Shown piece after piece: positions 52,885 to 63,178 of a stretch of DNA of 64,000 nt. This DNA comes from Chrysophaeum taylorii (Eukaryota; Sar; Pelagophyceae; Pelagomonadales; Pelagomonadaceae). Positions within the stretch are counted from its first letter, which is position 1. Each line of letters begins with the position of its first letter. The stretch covers positions 1-64,000 of the forward strand of contig JAQMWT010000149.1 in assembly GCA_029834535.1 (NCBI GenBank), read 5' to 3'. Made by a program: the position numbers and the translations under genes. A model generated the notes under the pieces. The model was not told where the DNA came from. It searched no databases and saw only the letters and a list, made by a program, of their open reading frames with translations.

Positions 52885-53823
52885 TGAGCAAGTGACGGAT
52901 GTTGCGTTAGATTGCTAGTCAAAAGAGTATGTAGCTCCTTCGGCAAATGATAGGTGCGTATGATGGTTGCACGTATATGACCAGCTGAGCACCCATCACA
53001 GGGGGGTTGGAAGGAAGTAGCATTGCGGGCACATACGATAGGTTGTATAGGCACCTGATCGGTGTTGTGACAAGCGCAGCAAATGTTCATAGTGATAGTT
53101 GAGATGGGGATGTGACCATTCTTCTTGTGGTCGTCCGTGTTGAGATGACTCAGCACTTCAGTGGGGAATTCACGAGGTGCTTGTGACTTCGAATTATATG
53201 TGGTAGAGGCAAGGAAGGTAGGTTGTCCCAAATTGTTGAGGCATTGCGTACAGTAGGATGACAGAATGAAACGTTCACGTTTGGGGCCTCTGTAGCAGCC
53301 AATAGAAGAAATAGCAGGAGCGGCTTCCCAAGATGTAGTAATGGGTAGGCGCATGGATATGAATGTTGTTAGTTCCACAAACAGTGAAGGGTCAGTAGAT
53401 TGATAGATCGAGTTGAGTGCCGTAGAGATTTCCGCTCGCATAAAAGAAGAGAGAAAGGGGGTGGCAGGGACACGGAAGTTCTCAGAGAGAGAGATTCCTC
53501 GTTCAAACAGGGGAAAATCCATGTTGAGGCCATCCTGGAGTGTTAGGGATTGATGTAATGTTCAGCTGGTGTCGGTGAGACAGCAACAGCCTGGGAGGTA
53601 GCAGGAGTAACAGTGGTCATGGGTTGTCGCTTTTGCGACAACTTGGGAGAAGGCTCGGCCGTGGAAAGCGAGCGTGGAATTGTCCTTCGAACGACTGGAG
53701 AGATGCCACGGCCACGGCCACGGCCACGGCCACGGGAGTGCCAAGAAAAAGACATGAGCGACACTCACACGACACGTACAAAAAAAAAATGTGGCAAAAG
53801 AAGGTAGGGCCAGAGCTAGTTTG

Positions 53824-53844
53824 CTAGTTTAACGACGTTGCGGT
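53824..53844 (-). other. Processing-like motif 4 (T-A-T-S-L-N, Tyr codon now TAG)
   Basis: Downstream of RNase H and in the same frame, after a TGA. The final Tyr codon is TAG. It separates RNase H from the extra ORF. Confidence 0.65.
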
Positions 53845-53862
53845 CACTAGGGTTAGGCATCT

Positions 53863-55730
53863 TCAATCCTGTAAAGGATTGTCGTCAGAGGCATGATGCA
53901 TACCGAGTAGAGAGCGAAAGGTGGAGAACTCAGCAGCAAGTGGCTTTGTAAAACCATCCGCCACGTTTAGCTTGCCGGGAACATGATGGACTCGTATTTT
54001 CTGTAGCGAGATGTACTCACGGATTTTAAACCATCTGGTCGACAGTGCCTTGGATCGAGAGGACCCATCTGGGTTATTAGAGGTGTGAACAGCGGCAGCA
54101 TTGTCAGACAAGAGAGGTAGGCTTCTGATGAACCGCATATCTTCAGCAATTGGGTTGTCATTGTCATCGAAGTCAACAGGGTCAGCGGTGTTCTCACCAT
54201 TAGCATTGTTGACGTAGAAGGTGGGGTTGACGACAAAGGAGAGTTCCAACAACAGCTTGCGTAGCCAAACAGCTTCATCAGCACAAATACTGAGGGCAAT
54301 CAACTCAGCTTCGTGAGTTTAGCAGGAGACAATCGGTTGAAGTTTGCTTTTCCAACAAATAAGGCAGTTGAAAAGATAGAAGACAAACCCGGTGGTAGAT
54401 TTCCTATCTTCCTGTGCTAAGGAAGGGGCGTTGTCAGTGTCAACCATGGCAACTAAGGGGTCAAACTGTCCAGTAGATACATCCTGCGGTTGGTAGTCGA
54501 CCACAGTGGAGAGATCAATTCGATTAGCGGAGACAGTGCGAAGGTGAGCTTCAATGGCATTACCTTTAGGATGGAACCAGAGGCGAAGTGAGCGGTTTTC
54601 CGGCTTCTTGAGGTAGCGAAGCAAATGCTCTAGCATTTGGACGTGAACATACGTGGGTGCATGCATACCACGCGAACATCTGCCCAAGGCTTGCGAGAAG
54701 TCAGGTCTGCAGGCAACTTGCATGAACACCAGCTTGCCAAGGAGGGTGGCAAAGTGCGAATTGATGTACACCTCTGTTTCAGAGCTGGGAGTGCCATCTT
54801 CATACTTGAAGGACGATGACATAGGATATTTAAGCGGGGTCAGTTGTTGCAGACTGGGTGATCAGCGAAGAGTTCATCCAGCTTGGCTTGCACACCCAGA
54901 GAAATGGAACCGTCAGATGTGCGACACACACGCATGCCTAGGAGGGTATGGACAGGTTCAAACTGCTCTACAGCATACCGTTTGTGGAGGGCATCCTGTA
55001 ATTCAGTACGAAGAGGGTCGTCATTGGACACAATAACAATGTCGTCTACAGACAGACTGCATACGACGAACTTAGCATGTGCGGATACTCGAGCATATAG
55101 GCAAGAGACCGAATGCAGGCGTTTGTAGCCAAGGCTACGGAAGAAGCCGTCTATCTCTTTGTTCCAAAGAGATGGTGATTGCCGAAGTCCATAAAGTGAC
55201 TTCAGCAGTTTCGGTAGACGTCGGCCCTTGTACTTAGCGTCATCGGGGTCGATAAGCTTGATGCCGTCTGGTAACTGAACATATACGTTGGCATCAATGT
55301 CAGACTGAACGAAGGCGCTCGGGACGTCTGCATGGTAGACAGGCAATTGCTTGTATGCTGCAATAGCTAGTAGTACCCGGATTGCGGTCATGGTGGCCAT
55401 GGGGCTGAAGGTGCCAAAGAAATCGGCGCCAAGAGATGCTAGGAAGCCACGTAGCACGAGGCGAGCCTTGTGCTTAACGTATTTGCCTGCAGAGTCTGTT
55501 TTAATCTTCAGCACCATCATGCTGTCAATAGGACGAGAGACAACGTCGGGTAAGGAAAGTTTGAAGCAGCCAAAGCGGATAATGTCGTGGAGTTCCTTGG
55601 CGATGGCCTTGAGGTAGGCGTGCCTGTTTTCAGGCGACAAACCGTGGAGGCACTTGAGTTTATATTCGTCAATGGGAACGTCAGCTTCTTGGACCTTATA
55701 TTCGTCAGGACCAACAATGGCTGGTGAATT
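53863..55730 (-). pseudogene. Element 2 reverse transcriptase and RNase H
   Basis: Begins immediately after motif 3. Copia-type RT is uninterrupted to 54840: K-H-K-A-R-L-V-L-R-G-F, Y-H-A-D-V-P-S-A-F-V-Q, S-L-Y-G-L-R-Q-S-P, and the catalytic S-V-D-D-I-V. After a stop at 54840 the RNase H region continues at 54822-54319 (R-P-D-F-S-Q-A-L-G-R, D-R-K-S-T-T-G-F-V) and 54303-53863 (A-D-E-A-V-W-L-R, V-P-G-K-L-N-V-A-D-G-F-T-K). Two or three stops or frame changes break RNase H, so it is not functional as written. Confidence 0.88.
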
Positions 55731-55751
55731 ATAGTTTAGCGACGTTGCGGT
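55731..55751 (-). other. Processing-like motif 3 (T-A-T-S-L-N-Y)
   Basis: Between the integrase extension and RT, followed by N-S-P-A. It differs from the other motifs by a synonymous Leu codon. Confidence 0.7.
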
Positions 55752-57895
55752 CGAGGCAGTGTGCGCAACTTCGGGATAAGCGGAAACAGCGTCAGTAGGA
55801 GTAGGAGAGGCAGATTCCAGTTGGATATGGATAGTAGGGTCGGTGTGTAAGACCTGGGTGATAAACTCTGTAGAGACCAGAAGGTATTCCTCCAAGTCAG
55901 CCAGAAATGCAGAAGTAATGCCAAACTCGGAGGAGTTGTGATCAATAAAGCTGGTCGGCGCCAGGTACGTAAGTGCATATTGTAAGGAAGAAGTGCCATA
56001 GGCAGCAGCGTGTTCAGTGAACGCAGATAAAAGGGGCTGAGGAATGGGGCACGCAGGTGAACCATCAGCAGTTAAAAAGGTTGCAGCTGGGATGCCGGAT
56101 GCGCACTTGGCGTGGGCGAAGTAACCATCGACGTGCGGGTAGCGTACAAGTAAGTCAGTGCGCAACGGGAGAAGAAGACGAGCTAAAAACGCATGTTCCC
56201 CCTCCGAGCAGATAGCAGACCAGAGGATACCACCACTGAGATGAAGGGCGGAGAGGGCGGGGGACTTGAACGTAAGGAAGTGGTGGCGAAGATCCCAGCG
56301 GAAATCGGAGAGTTTGCCACCAGCGGCTTTGTAAGCACCAATAGTAGACGCTTGTAGCCGGGCTTGGATAGTTTTCATAGAAGTCGCCTTGCGGGTGTTG
56401 GGCTGTTTGGAAACTGGGACAAGAATGAGGTCATCTTGTGCAAAAAGGTCTTTGTAAGAAGGAAGCAAGGGCGGCGGTGACATAGAGCCAGAATCGTCGG
56501 CGAGAGTGTTAGAAGAGGGAGAAGAGGCAGGAGCAGGGGACGAAGAAGGAGCTGAAGGAGGTGGGGAGTGCCCCCTCTGAGGATGAGGAGTCCGTGTCCC
56601 CCTCTGAATGACATGGTCTTGGATAGCGGCGTGGGGTGTGAGCGAGAAAGGCGCGGGAGGAGCGTGAGGCGGAGGAGCAAGTTTAGGATCAGGAGTAGGA
56701 TGCTGAAGCATGTAGAGGAATTGCAGCTTGGACGAAACACGAATTTGTCCGTTTTCAGGGTTGAGGACGACGTCAGCGAGATGGTCGACGCGTGGGGAGA
56801 CGAGCGGGTTTGCGCGTTGGCGCAACAGAGATATAAATATTTGCGGCGGCACGGTTCCCACTTGTGGTGTTCATGGGGCTCCAATAGAAGGTAACATTCA
56901 GCGCCAAAAATCTTGAGCATGTCATGTTGGGGAGTGTTGAGTTGGTTGTAGAGTAGCTGTTGCGGACTCAGGATAGCATGATGAATGCGCTCGAGCGTGG
57001 CGTTCGGGAGAAGGTTGTAGCTTTGAACGGTGTGTATCACCGCCCACGGAAACATGATGGCTGGTTCCACGATCTTGGCGCCACGATAGTGAGCATTAAG
57101 GAGAGAACGAAGGCGAGTTGAGGAGGCGGAGGCGATGAAACCGATGGCGGACTCAACTTCAAAGTTAAAGTGGTGCATGTACGGCGGGAAGGCGATGAGT
57201 TGAATGCCTTTATCGACGCGGTACGGGGAGATAATGTGCTGGCTAAAGTAGGGCTTGAAGGCATCGGAGTAGAGGGTGCGCATGTGCACGTTGAGTTGTG
57301 TACGACAGAAGTCATACACAAAATCCAGAGCTTGAGTGAACTCCGTGGCGTTGGTGGTGCGTGTAAGGTACACCAAGAGAAATTTCGAGATGAGTTCCTT
57401 GAAGACGATGATACGTGTGAAGCCTCCCCATTCGGATGGGATGGTCACATAGCCGCCGTCGCACGCCCAGACTTCGCCGGCTTTGTGAGTTTGCTCAAAA
57501 GAAGGCTTGGTCGCATTGAAATGCTTGTGCGGGTGGCGCTTGTTGTGTGCGATGCAGTCGGTGCATAAGTCGCGATATGGTATGTCAGAAGCAGAGAATC
57601 CAGGGCGAGCAAGTACGTTGGGGGCCTTGGCAGCGACGTTGTCGGGGCAGTGATGCACCCGGTGGAAGCGATTGGCACGTTCTTTGGCATTGAGATATTC
57701 GGTGGATCCGTGTGCGAGAGACTTACGAGGAATGGGATGAGCGGGAATATGCCGTTTGCGCCGAACATCGAACTTGAGTTCGATGTCTAAGGCAGGGGGG
57801 GGAGGTGCGTCGTCATCCTGGTGCGCAGCAGGGTCACTTGGAGGTGCATCCTCGTCATCACGAGTAACGAGAGTATCTTCGTAGGACGAAGATAT
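55752..57895 (-). pseudogene. Element 2 integrase
   Basis: Starts right after motif 2. An N-terminal zinc-binding domain is visible (F-H-R-V-H-H, then C-T-D-C-I), followed by the catalytic core. The first Asp is in W-A-C-D-G-G-Y, the second in L-Y-S-D-A-F-K-P-Y-F, and the Glu is probably in F-E-V-E-S-A-I. The frame changes near 56835; the remainder (A-N-P-L-V-S-P-R-V to T-A-S-T) forms a Pro/Ser-rich C-terminal extension up to motif 3. Integrase upstream of RT fixes the element as Ty1/copia-like. Confidence 0.8.
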
Positions 57896-57916
57896 ATAGT
57901 TTAACGACATTTCGGT
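57896..57916 (-). other. Processing-like motif 2 (T-E-M-S-L-N-Y)
   Basis: Between the methyltransferase-like region and the integrase, followed by I-S-S-S. Confidence 0.7.
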
Positions 57917-58059
57917 CAAGCAGTTGCTGGAAATAAGCATCATAAAAGCTTGTGCCAAAGACAAGGTATCTGTGCTGCACGTGGTGGAAGCTTGATCAAC
58001 GGTCATGAAATTGGATACATAGGGTTTCTTAGTCACGGCAGCAGTATGTTGGAAGGTAG

Positions 58060-59960
58060 GGTCCAACATAAGGGATTTAATATCGGCAACGAGGAGCGAG
58101 AGGTGCTTGTACAGAGTACTGTACGTACCGGCAGGCAGAGCATTGCTGAGCATGTCACAGCAAAGGTCATGGCGTAGAGACAAGAGGAAGGACTCCTGTT
58201 GTTTGGTGTGGTTGTTAGCACGAATCAACTCCGGTCGAGTGGGGTAGCGTAAATTCCCGTTGCGGGGGTCGAGTAAAATGATGTTGGCGTACCCTCGGAC
58301 GGTGGGCAATGGAGCATGCATGGAGTGGATTTTAGAGCCGAGTTTGCGGTCACTTCTACGAAGGTACCCTATATAGCGACTATGAGATAAGTGGTGATCT
58401 TCCAGAGCAAAATGAGAATCCTTGTAGTCGAAAGAGTTGTCGGTGACCTTGTAGGTAAGGAAGCCAGGCATCACAAGAGAGCATATGGACAAGAGCTTTT
58501 GTATGGCGGTGCCATAGGTGGCAGCGGAGCCAACTTGGGGAAGGGCTTGGACTATCCACAAGTAACCCATAAACGGCTCCAAATATATGGGCCTGTCGCG
58601 GTCGCGGGGAATGTCGGAAGCAGTGAACGTATACGTGCGTCTCCAAACGCGTCAATAGAAGCATGATATTTGGTGGTGGCGTTCTCTATGGTGAGATTGC
58701 CGTCAGAGTGGTGGCCACCAGTTAAGAAGTGGGAGTTGTATGATGTTGATGAGGTTGTAAGTAGTAACCTGTGTGACGGTTGGTTAGTTTCGAAAACGGT
58801 TATGTAATAGGACACAGGAGTGGGTGAGTTAGCGTGTAAGCTGGCAAACAAGTTATAGAGGATTGTAAAAACCTTGACATGTATAGGGTAGGTTGCATTG
58901 GGTAGTGGCTCCAAAGAGGAGCGTTTAAAGCACTAACTAACTAACTAACTAACTTCAGACCTCTCCCGAGCATGGGAGCCAGGCCGGACCGACAGGAGCC
59001 AGTCCGGAATCACGGGCCTGTAGACGAGGGGCGCCGAAAGTTTAAAGCACAGCGGATGATAAGTACACTCGGATTGAACAGAGTGAGTACGTTGCTCGTG
59101 AGCCTGTTGTGAGTGAAGGCGAAGCAGTAACATATTGAGGGATTCAAGGTCAGCCATAGTAAGCTGAACAGAGCCTGTGCGAGAGTAAGGTGCAAACGTT
59201 TTAGGAACGGGGATATATGGAAGATCGGGGAACACCCGGATCCAGTCTTTTGATACGTGTTTAGGTAGCCAAAGGCGCTTGGGAATAGCTTGTAAATCAT
59301 CCACGATCTTTAGGAAGGGGCGTGGATGGAGGATAGGCAACGACAATATTTTAATTGGTCCAGTAGAATACCTGCGTACGATGCATATCCATCTTTCTCT
59401 AGATTGGTAGTCGCCACAGAGGTAGGTCGGGAACCTATCAACAACATCGACACAGTAATCAAGTGTTGCATGGATAAGATTGGCCACTGTGATGTGGTCT
59501 TGATGACAGTACTTATGTGGAGGCGTCATCTCCGCCAGTAGTACCAAGGGCTGGAGTAACTTGATGACAGACAACATGCTGTCGAAAAGAGAATCGTCCA
59601 GCAGGCTGTGTAAGTCTACTGTCCTATGCTGTTTTAGTAAATTCTTGTTCGTGCAGGTAGGAGTGATCTCAATTATATCACAATAGAATGTGCGCCTTTC
59701 CTCTGGTGAGATTAGGTGAAGATGGTTAATAAAGGCGGGGAGAGATTCAAATAATAATACAGTAGGGAAGCGGTGGCGTAACATACGAACAAGCGTATCA
59801 TCAGACTCAACACAACTTTTACATTGATATTTAAGCCTAAGTCATTAGTGGCTTGAGACAGGAACGCCGGAGTTGACAAACCAGAACAAAGTAACATGAC
59901 AGAGGGTTTGCGGAGATTGGACTCTTGTGAGAGAAACACTGGGCGTGAAAGTAGTCAAGT
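58060..59960 (-). pseudogene. Cytosine-5 DNA methyltransferase-like domain inside Element 2
   Basis: Reading 59960 down to 58060 across at least two frameshifts (near 59800 and 58580), the C5-methyltransferase motifs appear in family order. Motif I-like V-M-L-L-C-S-G-L-S-T-P-A-F (about 59860-59900). Motif II Glu in E-S-D-D-T-L-V-R-M-L-R-H-R-F-P. Motif IV-like I-T-P-T-C-T (about 59650-59670), keeping the Cys of P-P-C. Motif VI-like L-L-A-E-M-T-P, keeping the Glu of E-N-V. Motif VIII Q-S-R-E-R (about 59390-59405). A target-domain end L-P-T-V-R-G-Y-A-N. Motif X-like M-L-S-N-A-L-P (about 58130-58155). Several consensus residues are changed, so activity is doubtful. The region lies between processing-like motifs 1 and 2. 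Confidence 0.58.
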
Positions 59961-60576
59961 TAATGGCTGCGTATTTTGCTGAACAAACTTGTTCTGTTTC
60001 CGAAGATTGAGAACCAAAGGGCGAATCCACGGGCGATCTGGTAAAACTCTTTGGAGTAGGTAGTTGTAGTATGCCAGTAGATCCCTGTTTTCATGGTATC
60101 GCTTGAGGGGAAATGCGAGGGAACGAAGTTCGAGTTGCTTGTCGCGAGCGATGTTGTAAGTGAGACAAGGGAGAGCAGGTAAATTAGCTGCTATGTAGTG
60201 TATGGGAATACGTACATCTTTGTCTATGCGGCTCGTGACAGCGCTGAGCTTTGGCTCAGCTCGATCGTTGAACACAGTGGTCAGGTTCGTCAGCCTCATC
60301 AGCCATGCCGTGCTTTTTATCAAATGACGATAGCGAAGTATGATCGGCATCCCTTTTGGTTTCGGCTTGTGATGGTAGGTTGAGGGCAGATTGGACCTGT
60401 GAAGATAGCGAGGACAGTAACGCTGGTGGTAAAGCCGAGATGGCGGAAGAAGTAAAGAGGTTAGGCACAATATTGGAAGGATTACCCTGTGTGTTGGGGG
60501 GATTCTTCGTGTCTGTAGTAGGAGGAGTTGCCTTTGGGGTGGGAGCAGTAACAACAGTATGATGTTGTGGCTCCAC

Positions 60577-60597
60577 GTAGTTTAACGACTTTTCGGT
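60577..60597 (-). other. Processing-like motif 1 (T-E-K-S-L-N-Y)
   Basis: First of five recurrences of T-[EA]-x-S-L-N-Y. It lies at the junction of the gag-like region and the methyltransferase-like region, followed by V-E-P-Q. Confidence 0.7.
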
Positions 60598-60599
60598 CG

Positions 60600-62337
60600 A
60601 GGATAGATGAACGTCTACATCATAAAGGATGTCTTCTGCAAACATGAGCTGTTCGTCTAGACGAAGTAAACTACTGTTGTCCTCAGTAGATGTCGTTGAC
60701 AGAATGTCAGCTGATTGTAATAGAGTCTCAAATATCTTGTTGATATTCTGTTGCAAATAACTTGTTGATATTCTGTTGTAGCTGAGCCGTGGTATCATTA
60801 TCTGTCACATGCTTCGTAAGTTCACTACACTGTTCTCGCAGGGTGTTTAAGGTGTGATTTGTTCGATCTAATAATTTCATGTTAGACCGAGAGGACCTGT
60901 CAAAAGTGCGGGGGTAAATTGGACGGTCATGGGACTGTCCAGCAGTTTTCTTGGTGACGTAAGAATCACCAGGACGATAATACGATAAATCGCTGCGAGA
61001 GAAAGGCTGGCGAGCATCATTAGAGTCACGCAAGCGTCTAGCATTGAACGTGGAAGATGTACCAGGTTGAGACGAAGTGATGAAGGCGAGTGTGCTAGCA
61101 GTTTGAGTCAGACTTTTGTCTGCTGAATCCAGAGTGTTTGTAAGTAGTAACTTTGGCTTTGGTTGAGATGATAAACCTTCGACATAGGGTTGCCAAGAAA
61201 CAGGGCGTTCTAAGCGTCTTTTGTTCGACCCATTTGATACTACATTGTATAGGTCTAATGCGTATTCTAAAATGTAGCTAGGGTTGGTAAGGTGACACAA
61301 TCGTTCAGCTTCTGGCACAGGCCGAGATGAAGATCGGGTTTCATACATATAACACCAATCTAGCCAACCACGATCGCAACGATTGTTGCTGGTATTATCG
61401 GCATAATGCCAATGTATCTCTTCATAGATTTTTTTCTACAAAGAGTGCCAAAGTCGAATTGAAGGTCAGTCTCTTCCTGGTTAAGTTGGTAAGAGATTTG
61501 CCTAAATGCTAGGACAGCGTCGATAAATACATGGACATACCAGTTAGGATTATAAACAACAGAGTTTAATTGCTGTTTCAAATAGGACACATCAGTAGTC
61601 GTAACAGACTCGTAGTGACTAAAGGCGATGAGCATAATGGCTCGAGCCTTGTTGGGTAAATAACTTTTGTTATATACCTCATTGATGGCGGGCCAGGCCG
61701 CAAGTGCTGGTTTTCCAACACTTTCAAGATTGAAGTAAGTATGCAAGAATGTAGCATACGTGTTCTGATAAGTGTGCCAGTCAGCAGCAGTTAACGAAAA
61801 CATAGTAACAGGGGCACGAACACGGGTGTCGAAAGCTAATGCCTTCGGGTGCGCGCGATTTAAGATTCGTTCGTCTTCTAAGAAACGGGCATTGATTTCA
61901 GGACGTAATGCCTTGACTTCATAGTCGTAACAGACAGTAGCTAGCTGAGCTACTTCTGCATCAGGCAAGTGGGGGGAAGCTTCGTTGGTGAAATGCCATT
62001 CCTGATACTCAGGGGGCAATTCATCAACAGCTAAACGGAAATCAGCAGCCCTATCGGTCTTCCATTTTAGGAAAACGCGATCGAGAATTTGATTAAGGAG
62101 GATCTCGTAGTCCTTGCATGACCGAGTATATGCTTCGTACGAGTCGTACTCGAGGAAAGCATCGGCATGACTAGACCGCAACAATTGCTTAATGTGCTTG
62201 ATTTGCAAGGATACCTTGCGAGTTAGAAGCTGAAATCGATTTCCATCGTTAAGAAACTCAACTACAGGAGCTTCGAGCTTCAATATATCCGCACCTGTGA
62301 TCGCCTTGGGTGCGGCTCGTGCTGCGTAATCTGCCAT
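60600..62337 (-). pseudogene. Element 2 gag-like region (frameshifted)
   Basis: The first ATG of a plausible gag is at 62337 (M-A-D-Y-A-A-R-A-A-P-K). A 326-residue helical frame runs to a stop at 61360, and the sequence continues in another frame at 61348-60728 and a third from 60798. The first part resembles a capsid-type helical domain only in composition; no zinc knuckle is visible. The second part is Ser/Arg-rich and ends in a predicted coiled coil with a short internal repeat (Q-Q-N-I-N-K). It ends at processing-like motif 1. Gag is assigned from position next to the PBS, not from sequence match. Confidence 0.5.
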
Positions 62338-62843
62338 AGGAGTTGACGGGAAACCTGTGGGTTCAGTCACGCAGTTGACACTGTCTAGACATTCTAAGGG
62401 GGTCTGTTTATCGGTGTCTATGTACACTCATCGTTTTCGATGGAAAGATGTCTATTTGATGACTGTGCAAGCTGTGAGTCCAGAGTAGTGTCGCTAAGCG
62501 TAGTCACTCAGGCAGCTGGTTAGTTTTGGTGCTCTCAAGGAGCTTGTTAAGTGCATTGCCATGGAATGTACGAGTGGACGTACCCAAAATATTCCATAAC
62601 ATGTGTGCAAGAGTACAGGTTAGCCAATTACACACACATCAACATTGACATGACAATATGATACTATGAACAGGTGCACACAAGGTTACACGATCACGTG
62701 TGCAAAAAGTATTATATACAGCCCAATGGTAATGACGTAATATTCACAAGCGTGTTTACGTGACAAGGCTGAACCGGCGCGGTAACGGCCCAATACCCAT
62801 AGGTTACGTGCACGTTTTAACACATGGTTTCTCAGGGACCCGC

Positions 62844-62857
62844 CTGGGCCCATAACC
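62844..62857 (-). other. Element 2 primer-binding site for half initiator tRNA
   Basis: Immediately inside the 5' LTR the plus strand reads CTGGGCCCATAACC. This equals the anticodon-stem and loop segment of eukaryotic initiator tRNA-Met, so the element RNA is complementary to it. Drosophila copia and yeast Ty5 prime from the same internal site using a cleaved half-tRNA. Confidence 0.82.
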
Positions 62858-63173
62858 TGCAGAGCATTTAGCAAGAAGTGGTAAGTCACCTGGGAAACCA
62901 TCCCGTCTCATCATGAACGTCTGGAAGTATTTAATTCGGGGAATGAAAGGGTATGTTCCCTATATCCTCAGAACACGACAGGCGGCATCTAGAACTACAC
63001 GAGAAAAGGTAAAGTGTATAGTGCTACACACCTCGGGACGCGCTAGACCATGATGATGAGCGTAAGCACAAATCAGAGGACTATTTGATTGTGTAGAAAG
63101 GAAGAAGCAGCGTAAGGAAGAGATCACGTTCTCAACGGACGGATAAGGGTAAGAGGCAGCAGATTTCTCTGTA
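62858..63173 (-). repeat. Element 2 right LTR (5' LTR)
   Basis: 316 bp and uninterrupted. At 62956-62960 it preserves the pre-insertion TTCCC site that Copia-1 occupied in the left LTR. Confidence 0.92.
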
Positions 63174-63178
63174 CAAAT

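Larger units (their letters stand above)
50588..53764 (-). pseudogene. Element 2 extra 3' ORF: RG tract, Cys-rich region, coiled coil
   Basis: Beyond RNase H the element continues for about 2 kb net of coding-like sequence. It starts with M-S-F-S-W-H-S and an (RG)n tract (about 53700-53745). After a frame change, 53522-52885 contains paired cysteines (C-T-Q-C, C-C-A-C-H, C-A-R-N, C-D-G-C). Helitron-like copy D interrupts it, and removing D restores one frame (A-H | L-V-L-S-V-T-D) into 51690-51252. After motif 5 and one frameshift, 51238-50588 is a leucine-rich coiled coil. No env signature (signal plus TM) is seen. Function unknown; extra 3' ORFs are uncommon in copia elements. Confidence 0.6.
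44007..63173 (-). mobile_element. Element 2: large Ty1/copia-order LTR retrotransposon with extra domains
   Basis: LTRs are 44007-50431 (interrupted) and 62858-63173, each about 315 bp. The left LTR starts TGCAGAG and ends CTCTGCA; the right one ends CTCTGTA. Flanking 5-bp duplications CAAAT lie at 44002-44006 and 63174-63178. Removing Copia-1 (with one TSD copy) and Helitron-like copy D leaves about 11.9 kb. Gene order on the minus strand: gag, a cytosine-methyltransferase-like region, integrase, RT, RNase H, extra ORF. Integrase before RT is the Ty1/copia order. The LTRs differ at about ten positions (about 3 percent). No D-[ST]-G protease motif was found. Confidence 0.88.

Noticed and set aside
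59830-59910. Retropepsin active site in the L-L-C-S-G-L-S segment of Element 2
   Set aside because: The Asp is missing, and the downstream order of motifs (P-T-C, A-E-M, Q-S-R-E-R, S-N-A-L-P) fits a C5-methyltransferase instead.
62844-62857. tRNA gene fragment
   Set aside because: Only 14 nt of tRNA-iMet match, abutting the LTR end; it is a primer-binding site, not a gene.
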